Source of the DNA: Arthrobacter castelli DSM 16402
Lineage (GTDB): Bacteria > Actinomycetota > Actinomycetes > Actinomycetales > Micrococcaceae
Reading direction: 5' to 3'
NCBI RefSeq assembly: GCF_000430705.1
Contig: NZ_AUMN01000008.1
Span: 124,001-188,000 of the forward strand
Length of the DNA: 64,000 nucleotides
Made by a program: the position numbers and the translations under genes. The notes below the pieces were generated by a model that made no database searches, was not told the DNA's origin, and was given only the letters and a program-made list of their open reading frames with translations. Positions 1 through 7,873 of this stretch are shown piece after piece. Position 1 is the first letter of the stretch. Each line of letters opens with the position of its first letter.

Positions 1-64
1 TCCTCCATAACTGTCAGAGAGCGATTCCACGATCACCGCCAATAGTACTGTGGCCGATCACACG

Positions 65-673
65 TCAGATGATGCGTGGCGTGATGGCCACTTCCCGATA
101 ACCGGTGTTCGGGTTCACCCGCCAGGCCTTTGCGTCCGGGCGGATGGAAACCGCCTCGTTGAGGCGGGTGCCTATGTAGTGAAGCCCGACGCCGTCTTCG
201 GTGGCATATCCTCCTGAGACGGTCCCACTGGCCACCATGTCGCGATAGATTTCCCGCCGAGGTTGGTCGGAGAAGTCATCGTGGACGCCATTGCTGAAGG
301 GTAATATACCCAGGCCCTCGTGGAAAGGTGCCAGTGCATCGCCGAAGGAGTCTGTTGGTCCGCCCGAGTGCCAGCAGAGGCTTCCCGCGCTCGCCCCGGC
401 CAGCACCACCGAGTTCTGCCAGCATTCGCGCACGATTTCGTCGACGCCGTGAGCCCGCCAGGCTGCGACGAGATTGGCGACACTGCCGCCCTCGACAAAG
501 ATGACGTCCTGAGAGTGCAGGTGGTCATGGATGTCAGCCACGTTCGGTTGGTTGAACAACGTCAGGACGCTGAAGTCCACATCCGGGCGGTGCTCGGCGA
601 ATTTGGTCCGGGTGTCGCTGTTGGACCTCAAAATCCCTGAAAACGCGAAGATTTGCCCGCCGGGTACCGTCAT
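65..673 (-). CDS. Peptidase E-like (S51 / class I glutamine amidotransferase-like) protein, shortened N-terminus
   Basis: The 202-residue product matches the actinobacterial peptidase E-like family. This family uses a serine nucleophile in a GxSxG elbow and is thought to act on small Asp-containing peptides. Here the elbow is GASAGS near residues 93-98 (Ser95), preceded by the family-typical VEGGSVANL stretch at about 60-68 and followed by the usual TDSFG and GLGILPFSNGVH segments. Family members normally carry about 25-30 more N-terminal residues, including a first Rossmann strand and a conserved ATSGD-like loop; here that part is short and divergent. I chose the ATG at 673 because a TAGAGT -10 box lies 7 bases upstream; an in-frame ATG at 709 is the alternative. 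The core motifs are intact, so it may be active, but the short N-terminus could mean a decaying copy. Convergent genes are outside the window; a divergent gene starts at 775. Confidence 0.7.
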   Translation of the reverse strand: MTVPGGQIFAFSGILRSNSDTRTKFAEHRPDVDFSVLTLFNQPNVADIHDHLHSQDVIFVEGGSVANLVAAWRAHGVDEIVRECWQNSVVLAGASAGSLCWHSGGPTDSFGDALAPFHEGLGILPFSNGVHDDFSDQPRREIYRDMVASGTVSGGYATEDGVGLHYIGTRLNEAVSIRPDAKAWRVNPNTGYREVAITPRII

Positions 674-680
674 CTCAAGG

Positions 681-686
681 ACTCTA
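681..686 (-). promoter_or_regulatory. -10 box of leaderless peptidase E-like gene
   Basis: On the minus strand the hexamer reads TAGAGT and is followed by 7 bases and then the ATG at 673. This places the expected transcription start at or next to the start codon. No clear -35 was found. Confidence 0.5.
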
Positions 687-762
687 CGCCACCCGGACCG
701 GTGTCTCATGAGTCCGGCGAGAGGAACCCAGGTGGGCGACCCGCGGTTCGGCGCACAGTGGG

Positions 763-768
763 TAGGCT
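763..768 (+). promoter_or_regulatory. -10 box of leaderless gene at 775
   Basis: TAGGCT is followed by exactly 6 bases and the ATG at 775, so the transcript probably starts on the A of the ATG. This supports 775 rather than the in-frame GTG at 772. Confidence 0.55.
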
Positions 769-774
769 GATGTG

Positions 775-1389
775 ATGAGTGATGTCTGGCCGATGGTGTA
801 CGAGGAGCGGCTGGCGCTGATCGATGATCTTGCCGAGTTGACTGACGAACAGTGGGTCCAGCCCTCGCTCTGTGACGGGTGGACGGTGCATGATGTTGCC
901 GCGCATCTGATCGACAACGCGAAGGCCACCCCGCTGGGCATTGTGCGCGCCATGGTCCGGGCCCGGTTCGACTTCAACCGCCAAAATGACCACGGCATGG
1001 AACGCGAGCGAGGAGCCACTTACCGCGAAACCCTCGCCCGCCTTCGACAGGTGGCAACCCGCACCTCGGCCCCGCCGGCGCCCCTCGACAGCAGGCTGGT
1101 CGAGGAGGTCGTGCACGGCGAGGATATTCGGAGGCCCTTGGGCATCGAGCGTGAGTACCCCGAAGAGGTGGTCGTGAGATCACTTCGGTACCAGGCCCGA
1201 ACTCCCGTATCATTCGGCGGCGCAAAACAGCTCGCCTCCAAGGTCCAGCTGCGGGCCTCTGACACAGATGTGGTGATCGGCGACGGGGTTGCGGTGACCG
1301 GCCCGGCGTTGTCGCTGTTAATGGCCATCTCGGGACGCAAAGCGGCCCTGAGTGATCTCCGCGGTCCGGGTGTAGCTGCGCTGCAGTGA
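775..1389 (+). CDS. Maleylpyruvate isomerase family mycothiol-dependent enzyme (DinB-fold)
   Basis: This 204-residue protein has the N-terminal four-helix MDMPI/DinB-like domain of mycothiol-dependent enzymes. The opening LALIDDLAELTDEQW and the segment WTVHDVAAHLIDNA (about residues 36-52) contain the conserved Asp and His pattern of a DinB-type metal site. A second conserved cluster follows at VEEVVHGEDIRRP (about 106-118). Family members transfer or use mycothiol, the actinobacterial thiol, but the substrate of this branch cannot be read from sequence. The C-terminal part (about 145-204) resembles the small SCP2-like or MDMPI C-terminal domain. It stands alone between a divergent peptidase-like gene and the downstream ABC-F gene. 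The ATG at 775 is supported by the adjacent -10 box. Confidence 0.75.
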   Translation: MSDVWPMVYEERLALIDDLAELTDEQWVQPSLCDGWTVHDVAAHLIDNAKATPLGIVRAMVRARFDFNRQNDHGMERERGATYRETLARLRQVATRTSAPPAPLDSRLVEEVVHGEDIRRPLGIEREYPEEVVVRSLRYQARTPVSFGGAKQLASKVQLRASDTDVVIGDGVAVTGPALSLLMAISGRKAALSDLRGPGVAALQ

Positions 1390-1436
1390 CGGGATCCGGC
1401 CGAACGGACTTGCTGGCCGTTGCGTCCCGACTGCGC

Positions 1437-1442
1437 TACAGT
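1437..1442 (+). promoter_or_regulatory. -10 box of the leader-peptide/ABC-F transcript
   Basis: TACAGT is followed by 6 bases and then the ATG of the six-codon leader at 1449. The mRNA would therefore begin with the leader start codon. A TTGCTG hexamer at 1410-1415 is too far away (21 bases) to be a convincing -35. Confidence 0.5.
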
Positions 1443-1448
1443 GGCCGC

Positions 1449-1469
1449 ATGAAGATCTTCCTGCCGTAA
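1449..1469 (+). CDS. Putative leader peptide MKIFLP controlling the ABC-F gene
   Basis: A six-codon reading frame (ATG to TAA) encodes MKIFLP and ends 52 bases before the start of the ABC-F gene. It is preceded by a -10 box at the spacing expected for a leaderless message. It is followed by an inverted repeat, CGTTC and GAACG at 1483-1487 and 1492-1496, then CTTTT. Leader ORF plus hairpin plus T-run is the layout of drug-induced attenuators in front of ABC-F and erm resistance genes, where an antibiotic stalls the leader ribosome. The peptide is too short to judge by coding statistics, so its translation is inference. Confidence 0.5.
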   Translation: MKIFLP

Positions 1470-1482
1470 ATTGAGCCCGCCC

Positions 1483-1501
1483 CGTTCAGGGGAACGCTTT
1501 T
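1483..1501 (+). terminator. Weak attenuator hairpin between leader peptide and ABC-F gene
   Basis: A 5-bp stem (CGTTC/GAACG) with the loop AGGG is followed by CTTTT. A competing 4-bp CCCC/GGGG pairing at 1480-1483 and 1489-1492 overlaps it. The stem is short, so it may act as a weak conditional terminator or a translation-masking element. Confidence 0.35.
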
Positions 1502-1521
1502 ACCTGCAAGGAATCTCTCTC

Positions 1522-3195
1522 ATGCCAGCCTCTGTGGCCCTTTCCCGCGTTTGCGCGTCCTTCGGTGCGCGTACTCTCTTCTCGAATCTCGACCTGGACC
1601 TGACCCCCGGCGATGTTGTCGCCGTCGTCGGTCCCAATGGCGCCGGCAAGTCGACACTGATGAGGATGGTCTCCGGCGACACCGCCATCACCGAGGGGGC
1701 CATACGGACCGCTCCACCTGATGCCGCAGTCGGCTACCTGCCTCAATCGGTGCCCGATGGCGGCGAATCGCTGCTCGCCTACGCCCGCCGTCGTACCGGG
1801 ATCGCCGCGGCCGACGTCGAACTCGACCTGGCTGCCCGGGCTTTGTCCCGCGAACTGCCGGGCAGCGACGAGCGATACTCACATGCGCTCGCGCGGTGGG
1901 TGGCCCTGGGCGCGGCCGACCTTGAAGAGCGGCTTCCGGCTGTCGCGGCCAGGGCCGGATTGGACGTCGACTCCGCCCGTCCGCTTGGGACTCTGTCAGG
2001 AGGCCAGGCCGCGCGGGCAGCCCTCGTGACAGTGTTGCTGAGCCAATACGACGTGCTGCTGCTCGATGAGCCGTCCAACAACCTGGACACCGCCGGCCTG
2101 GACCTGATCGAAGAGTTCATCACCTCCCAGCAGGGGCCGGTGATGATTGCCAGCCACGACCGGCGGCTGCTCGATGTGGTTGCGACATCGGTGCTCGAAT
2201 TGGACCTGAAACAGCAACGGGTGGGCCATTACACCGGGAACTACAGCGACTACGCGGCGCTGCGGCAGCTGGACCGCCGTCATGCCCACGAGCGGTACGA
2301 GCAATATGCGCGTACCCGCGATGAGCTGGAGGCGCAGGCCCGGCAGCGTGCCCAGTGGGCGGCCAAGGGGTCGCGCGCCGCCGCCAAGTCCGGCGAGCCG
2401 GATAAGCACATCAAGCACCGCAAAGGTCAACGGGCCGACGCCCAGGCGGGTCGTGCGGCCAGGGCCCGGAAGGCGGTGGAGCGGCTGCAGCCGGTGGCGC
2501 AACCCCGGAAGGAATGGGAGCTGCAGTATTCGATTGCCGAAGCGCCGGCGCCTGCCGAATTGGTGCTGGGTCTTAGCGACGCCGTCGTCGTTAAGGGAGG
2601 ATTCCGGCTGGGACCAGTGGACGTGGAGGTCGGCCGCGGCGAGCGGATCGCCCTGGTCGGGGCGAATGGCAGCGGCAAGACCACGTTGATCGACGCCCTT
2701 GCGGGGGATGTACCCGTGCAATCCGGCCGGAGGGTGGTCGGGACCAAGGTGTCGACCGGGCATATCGACCAGGAACGGTCACTGTTGTCCGGTTCCCGTC
2801 CACTGGCCGACGTCGTTATCGACCGTGTTGCTGCCGGTGGCGGGCCGGCCGACGATTCGGTGTTGCAGCCTGCCGGCGTTCGGACCTTGCTGGCCAAGTT
2901 CGGGCTTGGCGCCGACCATGCGGGCCGGACTTGTGACAGTCTGTCGATGGGGGAGAAGACCCGTGCCCTGCTGGCCGTCCTGCAGGCCCGGGCAGTGAAT
3001 TTGCTGGTGCTGGATGAACCGACGAACCATTTGGATGTTGAGGCCATTGAGCAGCTCGAATTGGCGCTCGCGGCCTTCGACGGGACACTGTTGGTGGTCA
3101 GCCATGACCGGACGCTGCTCGAAGGCATTGGAATCACTCAATGGTGGCAGATGGAGCAGTTTCTCCGTTCCGAGGATAAGGATATTGCACCGTGA
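1522..3195 (+). CDS. ABC-F family ATPase, probable antibiotic-resistance ribosome protection protein
   Basis: The 557-residue protein has two ABC ATPase domains and no membrane segment, the layout of soluble ABC-F translation factors that bind the ribosomal E site. Domain 1 has Walker A GPNGAGKST (about 37-45), LSGGQ (158-162) and LLLDEPSNNLD (about 180-190). Domain 2 has GANGSGKTT (about 381-389), signature LSMGE and LLVLDEPTNHLD. Between them, residues about 247-328 form a long Arg/Lys/Ala-rich helical linker, the part that reaches the peptidyl-transferase centre in resistance ABC-Fs. The ATG at 1522 follows AAGGA at 10 bases; an earlier in-frame codon at 1471 lies too near the leader stop. 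The upstream leader peptide suggests induction by a ribosome-targeting drug. It is translationally coupled (GTGA overlap) to the next gene. A housekeeping EttA-like role is less likely given the leader and linker. Confidence 0.8.
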   Translation: MPASVALSRVCASFGARTLFSNLDLDLTPGDVVAVVGPNGAGKSTLMRMVSGDTAITEGAIRTAPPDAAVGYLPQSVPDGGESLLAYARRRTGIAAADVELDLAARALSRELPGSDERYSHALARWVALGAADLEERLPAVAARAGLDVDSARPLGTLSGGQAARAALVTVLLSQYDVLLLDEPSNNLDTAGLDLIEEFITSQQGPVMIASHDRRLLDVVATSVLELDLKQQRVGHYTGNYSDYAALRQLDRRHAHERYEQYARTRDELEAQARQRAQWAAKGSRAAAKSGEPDKHIKHRKGQRADAQAGRAARARKAVERLQPVAQPRKEWELQYSIAEAPAPAELVLGLSDAVVVKGGFRLGPVDVEVGRGERIALVGANGSGKTTLIDALAGDVPVQSGRRVVGTKVSTGHIDQERSLLSGSRPLADVVIDRVAAGGGPADDSVLQPAGVRTLLAKFGLGADHAGRTCDSLSMGEKTRALLAVLQARAVNLLVLDEPTNHLDVEAIEQLELALAAFDGTLLVVSHDRTLLEGIGITQWWQMEQFLRSEDKDIAP

Positions 3196-4115
3196 CACCT
3201 TCACGATGGAGAGAGCTCGCACCGGGTCAACGAGCGCAACTCACCATCGTAGACAGGGCCTCCGTCGACGAGGACCCCGTCGACAGCGGCCCCTCCAGCC
3301 GCGTGGTTTTTGAAACTGCGGAGTCCGTGATTGAGGCGCCGAATTGGAACCCCGGCGGCGACTGGCTGGTGTTCAACAGTGACGGGCTGCTCTACAGGAT
3401 CAAGGCAGACGGATCGGGGCCGCCAATCCGGATTCCGACGGGCGAACTCAACGACTCGAATAACGATCACGTTCTGTCGCCGGACGGAACCTGTCTCTTC
3501 ACGTCGTCCCAAAACGGTCATCTGTACCGGGTGCCGGCCGATGGCGGGCCGGCGCAACGCGTCAGCGATGACGCCGACGGGTTGCAAGCGCGATATCTGC
3601 ACGGCATCTCGCCCGACGGAACCACCTTGGCTCTTATCGGTTGCCATCAACTTCGGGCGGCGGAACGCTTCAACATCTTCACGTTGTCATTGATCGATGG
3701 TTCCACCCGTCAGCTCACGGACTCGGACCACCATCACGACGGGGCGGAGTACAGCCCGGACGGCGAATGGATCTACTTCAATTCTGACCGCGCATCGACG
3801 GCGAAAGGGCACTCGCAGATCTTCCGTATGCGTCCGGATGGGCGGGATCCGCAGCAGCTGACATTTGATACCCGCGTCAACTGGTTTCCCCACCTGTCAC
3901 CCGACGGCAGTTCGATGGTCTACCTGAGTTATCAATCGTCTGTGGTGGGGCATCCGGCCAATAAGGACGTGCTGTTACGACAGGCGGACCCGGAAGGAGA
4001 GAGCGTTCGCACTGTAGCCGGTGTCTTCGGGGGCCAGGGAACAATTAATGTCAACAGCTGGGCGCCCGACAGCCAACGGTTTGCCTATGTTGCCTATCCC
4101 GTCCGCAACCGCTGA
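3192..4115 (+). CDS. TolB-like WD40 beta-propeller protein
   Basis: This 307-residue protein consists of repeated beta-propeller blades of the TolB/PD40 type. Repeats of the form SPDG-x-x-(L/I) with following aromatic strands recur, for example LSPDGTCLF, ISPDGTTLAL, YSPDGEWIYF, LSPDGSSMVY and WAPDSQRFAY. No signal peptide or membrane segment is visible, so it is probably cytoplasmic. It is not the periplasmic TolB of Gram-negative bacteria. The GTG start overlaps the stop of the ABC-F gene by four bases, so the two are probably one operon and the propeller is made by re-initiation. Its ligand or enzymatic activity is unknown; similar proteins are annotated only as PD40 domain or TolB family protein. 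Confidence 0.75.
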   Translation: MTPSRWRELAPGQRAQLTIVDRASVDEDPVDSGPSSRVVFETAESVIEAPNWNPGGDWLVFNSDGLLYRIKADGSGPPIRIPTGELNDSNNDHVLSPDGTCLFTSSQNGHLYRVPADGGPAQRVSDDADGLQARYLHGISPDGTTLALIGCHQLRAAERFNIFTLSLIDGSTRQLTDSDHHHDGAEYSPDGEWIYFNSDRASTAKGHSQIFRMRPDGRDPQQLTFDTRVNWFPHLSPDGSSMVYLSYQSSVVGHPANKDVLLRQADPEGESVRTVAGVFGGQGTINVNSWAPDSQRFAYVAYPVRNR

Positions 4116-4403
4116 TGATGCCGGCGCCGGGCCCGTCAGCTCCCGGAACCGCCGAGACTCCCGCGGCACCCCCGGCGGCTGCTATCTTCTGGCCACGGAT
4201 GAGCTTCTGCGCGTAGGCCTCGACCAGGCGTCGTCGGGAATTCCGAACCGCAAATCCATGACAAGGAGGGTACCGGATCGAGGAGATGGAAACCATGGCA
4301 TAGGCGGTGGTGCTCCACCGGGCGGTGGTCGGGCGAAGGGTAACTTCCGGCGGGTGAAATCACTACTGCCGTCACGGGATTTGACGAGTTAGTGCACCCT
4401 AAG
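4116..4403. other. Non-coding stretch upstream of the siderophore operon
   Basis: No convincing gene lies between the propeller gene and the iron box. Reading frames here run through Pro/Arg/Gly-rich composition and match nothing I recognise. A TTGACG at 4381-4386 is a candidate -35 for the des promoter, with the -10 lying in or beside the iron box. Confidence 0.4.
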
Positions 4404-4422
4404 TAAGGGTAGGCTTAGCTAA
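4404..4422 (+). promoter_or_regulatory. Iron box (DtxR/IdeR/DmdR operator) of the des operon
   Basis: The 19-bp element starting TAAGGGTAGG and ending CTTAGCTAA matches 15 of 19 positions of the palindromic DtxR-family consensus built on TTAGGTTAGGCTAACCTAA. It lies 52 bases before the first siderophore gene. This is where an iron-loaded DtxR/IdeR repressor shuts off siderophore synthesis in other actinobacteria. The regulator gene is not in the window. Confidence 0.85.
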
Positions 4423-4474
4423 CATAGCAACGCATCCCGTCGGATGTGCCCGCCTATCAGTGACGGAGATATTT

Positions 4475-6010
4475 GTGTCGTTGTCGTCCTCGACGGAAGA
4501 AGAAACGCGGTTCGCAGATCAGGTGGAATCGACACTTTCCGCCACTAACCAGCTGCTCAACAGCCGTACCGCTCCCCACTACGCCGCCGAGGTGATGTCC
4601 GGCATCCGGGCCGTATCGGCACAGGTTTCGGCGGGTACGACGCCCTGCACGGGACCGACGCCTGAATCCCTGCACCATGAGGTGTCCGCGATCGACCTGG
4701 ACCACCCGTTGAGCAGTCCGGCTGACGCGCTGGCCGAGGTCGAACGGGTCTATCTGCGCGATGCCGTCTATTTCCACGACGTGAAGTACGCGGCCCACCT
4801 GAACTGCCCGGTGGCGATTCCCGCCCTCGTCGGCGAAGCGGTGCTTTCCGCAGTCAATACGTCCATGGACACCTGGGACCAGAGCACCGCCGCCACCCAC
4901 ATGGAACAGCACCTAATCCAGTGGACGGCCGAACGGCTGGGTCTTGGCGACGATGCGGATGGCGTCTTCACCAGCGGTGGCAGCCAGTCCAACCTGCAGG
5001 CGCTGCTGATGGCCCGGAACCGGTTGCACGCACGGCTGCGGTCCGCCCATCCCGACCGGCCGCCCCGACTCGCCGACGTGCTGGGCGGATTCCGCATCTT
5101 CGCCTCCGATGTCAGCCACTTCAGTGTCCAAAAGTCCGCGGCCATTCTCGGACTGGGACCCGAGGCGGTCGTTGTGGTGCCCAGCGACGGCCAGAAGCGG
5201 ATGGACACCGACGCCCTGGAACGCGAAGTGGCCCGCTGCCGTCAGGAGGGGCTGCTGCCGATGGCCGTGGTGGGCACCGCCGGGACCACGGATTTCGGCA
5301 GTTTCGATCCGCTCGTCCGGCTCGCAGATATCTGCGGGGTCGAGGACATTTGGTTGCACATCGACGCGGCCTACGGCGGCGGACTTATCACGTCGCAGCG
5401 TCACCGGCACCTGTTGGCCGGCACCGGTGCCGCGGATTCGGTGACTATCGACTTCCACAAGACGTTCTTCCAGCCGGTCAGCTCCAGCGCCATCCTGGTC
5501 CGTGACCGCGCCCAGCTGGAGCACGTCACCTACTATGCGGATTACCTCAATCCGCCGGGCGGGCCGCCAAACCAGGTTGATAAGAGCCTGCAGACCACCC
5601 GGCGCTTCGACGCGCTGAAACTGTGGCTGACGCTGCGCACCATGGGTGCAGACGCCGTCGGTGCGCTGCTCGACGAGGTGATCGAGCTGGCCACCGGTTG
5701 CGCGGGGAGCCTGGGCGCCATGGAGGATTTCGACGTCGTCGTCCGCCCTGCGTTCAGCACCGTGGTGTTCCGCTACCTCCCGCCCGGGGCCCCGGATGAA
5801 ACGGCCGACCGAATCAACCAGCAGATCCGCTCGGAGCTATTCGACTCCGGCGAAGCAATTATCGGCGGCACCATAGTGGAGGGTCGGCACTACCTGAAGT
5901 TCACGCTGCTCAATGCCGAGACCACCATGGCGGACGTGAAAGAAATGATCGAACTCATCCGCCAACGCGGCAGCCACCACCTGGCATCGGAGGCGATGCA
6001 CCATGGATGA
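4475..6010 (+). CDS. desA: PLP-dependent lysine decarboxylase, siderophore biosynthesis (DesA type)
   Basis: The 511-residue protein is a group II pyridoxal-phosphate decarboxylase. It would convert lysine to cadaverine, the first step of desferrioxamine-type siderophore synthesis. The PLP-binding lysine is K329 in DFHKTFFQP. Upstream motifs include TSGGSQSNLQ (cofactor phosphate loop) and HIDAAYGGG (the Asp that pairs with the pyridine nitrogen). I prefer the GTG at 4475, 6 bases after GGAG at 4465-4468; an in-frame GTG at 4460 exists. The gene is first in a four-gene overlapping operon and lies just behind the iron box, so iron repression is expected. An ornithine, diaminobutyrate or dopa substrate cannot be excluded from sequence, but the three downstream partners argue for a diamine used in a hydroxamate siderophore. 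Confidence 0.88.
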   Translation: MSLSSSTEEETRFADQVESTLSATNQLLNSRTAPHYAAEVMSGIRAVSAQVSAGTTPCTGPTPESLHHEVSAIDLDHPLSSPADALAEVERVYLRDAVYFHDVKYAAHLNCPVAIPALVGEAVLSAVNTSMDTWDQSTAATHMEQHLIQWTAERLGLGDDADGVFTSGGSQSNLQALLMARNRLHARLRSAHPDRPPRLADVLGGFRIFASDVSHFSVQKSAAILGLGPEAVVVVPSDGQKRMDTDALEREVARCRQEGLLPMAVVGTAGTTDFGSFDPLVRLADICGVEDIWLHIDAAYGGGLITSQRHRHLLAGTGAADSVTIDFHKTFFQPVSSSAILVRDRAQLEHVTYYADYLNPPGGPPNQVDKSLQTTRRFDALKLWLTLRTMGADAVGALLDEVIELATGCAGSLGAMEDFDVVVRPAFSTVVFRYLPPGAPDETADRINQQIRSELFDSGEAIIGGTIVEGRHYLKFTLLNAETTMADVKEMIELIRQRGSHHLASEAMHHG

Positions 6011-7322
6011 GCCGTACGACTTCATCGGCATCGGCCTGGGCCCCTTCAACCTGGGCCTCGCCGCACTGACCGCTCCTATTACCTGTCTCAATGGGCTCTT
6101 CCTGGAACAGGAATCACACTTCGACTGGCACCCCGGCATGATGCTGGACAGCAGCACGCTCCAGGTGCCCTTCATGGCCGACCTCGTCACCATGGCCGAT
6201 CCCACCTCGGAATTCTCGTTCCTGAACTTCCTCAAGAGCACCGGCCGCATCTACCCCTTCTACATCCGGGAGCGCTTCAATCCGCTGCGCGCGGAGTACA
6301 ACCAGTACTGCCAGTGGGTGGCCGGCCGACTGCCCATGCTGCGGTTCGGCAGCACAGTGGATTGGATTGAGTACGACGACGGCGCGCAGGCTTACTCGGT
6401 GCGGCTCGCCACCGGTGAGCGTTTCCAAGCCCGCCGGCTGGTGCTCGGCACCGGCACCCGGCCGGCGGTTCCGGAGGTGTGCGGCGGTCTGGAGGGACCA
6501 GCCCTGCACAGTGCGGACTACCTGCACCGCCGCGAAGAGCTGCTGCAGCGCTCCAGCATTACCGTCGTGGGCAGCGGCCAAAGTGCGGCAGAGATCTACT
6601 TCGACTTGCTCCAGGAAATGGGCGGAGGCGATTTCGAGCTGAACTGGGTCACCCGCTCGGGCCGGTTCTTCCCGCTGGAATACGCGAAACTGACGCTGGA
6701 AATGACCTCCCCCGAGTACTGCGCGTATTTCCGCTCGCTGCCCGAGACGACCCGCGACCGGCTCAACGCGGACCAGCAGAACCTGTACAAGGGCATCGAC
6801 GAATCCTTGATCAACGAAATCTACGATTTGCTCTACCAGAAAAGCCTGCACGGGCCGGTCAATACCAACCTGCTGAGCAACTCCGACTTGCAGGCCGCAC
6901 ATTGGGACGGCGCCGCGTACAGCCTCGAATTCCTCCACCGGGAGCAGGACCGCAGCTACGGCCTCCGCACGGAAGCCCTGGTGCTCGCCACCGGCTACCA
7001 GAGCAGCGAGCCGGACTTCCTGGCCGGCCTGGAGCCGTGGCTGAACCGGGATGGCCGGGGCCGGCTGGCGGCCGACGGTCACTACCGGGTCGATGCAGAA
7101 GCGGGGCATGGCGCCATTTACGTGCAGAACGCCGAGCTCAACACCCACGGCTTCGTCGCACCCGACCTGGGCATGGGCGCGTACCGGAACTCGTGCATCA
7201 TCCGGAACATGCTCGGCTGGGAATACTACCCGGTGGAATCGCGCATTGGTTTCCAACAGTTCGGGGCGCCGGTGCCTGACCGGGAAGAGCCCTTGCCCGC
7301 CGTGGAAGGGGCGCCGCTGTGA
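6003..7322 (+). CDS. desB: Cadaverine/lysine N-hydroxylase, FAD-dependent (DesB/IucD family)
   Basis: This 439-residue flavin monooxygenase N-hydroxylates the terminal amine of the diamine made by DesA. The FAD-binding GIGLGPFNLG sits at residues 9-18, the NADPH-binding segment VVGSGQSAAE at about 187-196, and the family-specific ATGYQ near residue 329. Length and motif order match the IucD/SidA/PvdA group. The start overlaps the end of desA by eight bases (ATGGATGA), indicating translational coupling. It needs FAD, NADPH and oxygen and is presumably cytoplasmic. Confidence 0.9.
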   Translation: MDEPYDFIGIGLGPFNLGLAALTAPITCLNGLFLEQESHFDWHPGMMLDSSTLQVPFMADLVTMADPTSEFSFLNFLKSTGRIYPFYIRERFNPLRAEYNQYCQWVAGRLPMLRFGSTVDWIEYDDGAQAYSVRLATGERFQARRLVLGTGTRPAVPEVCGGLEGPALHSADYLHRREELLQRSSITVVGSGQSAAEIYFDLLQEMGGGDFELNWVTRSGRFFPLEYAKLTLEMTSPEYCAYFRSLPETTRDRLNADQQNLYKGIDESLINEIYDLLYQKSLHGPVNTNLLSNSDLQAAHWDGAAYSLEFLHREQDRSYGLRTEALVLATGYQSSEPDFLAGLEPWLNRDGRGRLAADGHYRVDAEAGHGAIYVQNAELNTHGFVAPDLGMGAYRNSCIIRNMLGWEYYPVESRIGFQQFGAPVPDREEPLPAVEGAPL

Positions 7323-7873
7323 ATTTCCCCCTTCGCCCGGTCGACCCGGATGCCGACGCCAGGCTGCTGCACAGCTGGTTCAGCCAGGACTATGCCTCTT
7401 TCTGGGACATGCTGGACGCCGGGGTCGACGACGTGCGGCGCGAGCACCGGGCCATAGCCGCATCTGACCATCACCACGCCTTACTTGGGTTCGACGGCGG
7501 CGCTCCGGTGTTCCTGATGGAGCGCTACGACCCGGCCCGATCACCCATCGCCGGATGCTACGAGGCAACAGCGGCCGACGTCGGCATGCATCTGCTGGTC
7601 GCGCCGCCAGCGGCGCCCGTGCCGGGATACACCCGCTCCGTGATGGCCGCCGTGCTGGACCACCTCTTCGAGGATCCGACAGTGGAGCGCGTCGTCGTCG
7701 AACCCGACATCCGCAATCACAAGATCCAGGCACTCAACGACGCGGCCGGCTTCCGGCCGGTGACGAACATCGAACTGCCGGATAAGACAGCAGTGCTCAG
7801 CATCTGCACCCGCACCGACTACGCCGCCGCACGAAACCAGTTGGCGCGGCGCTCCCAGGAGGCTACAGCGTGA
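7319..7873 (+). CDS. desC: GNAT acyltransferase of siderophore biosynthesis (DesC/IucB-like)
   Basis: The 184-residue protein belongs to the GNAT-fold acyltransferases that acylate N-hydroxy-diamines in hydroxamate siderophore pathways. In the desferrioxamine pathway the acyl donor is succinyl-CoA or acetyl-CoA. Family signatures include an N-terminal strand with DPDADARLLHSWF, the GCYEATAADVGMHLL region (about 80-94), and VVVEPDIRNHKIQALNDAAGF at about 121-141, where the Asn/Asp pattern is typical of RhbD and IucB relatives. The GTG start overlaps the desB stop by four bases. Which CoA ester is used cannot be told from sequence. Confidence 0.85.
   Translation: MNFPLRPVDPDADARLLHSWFSQDYASFWDMLDAGVDDVRREHRAIAASDHHHALLGFDGGAPVFLMERYDPARSPIAGCYEATAADVGMHLLVAPPAAPVPGYTRSVMAAVLDHLFEDPTVERVVVEPDIRNHKIQALNDAAGFRPVTNIELPDKTAVLSICTRTDYAAARNQLARRSQEATA

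Noticed and set aside
4021-4392. Reading frame overlapping the end of the propeller gene and upstream of the iron box
   Set aside because: Pro/Gly/Arg-rich, overlaps a real gene end, no SD and no family resemblance.
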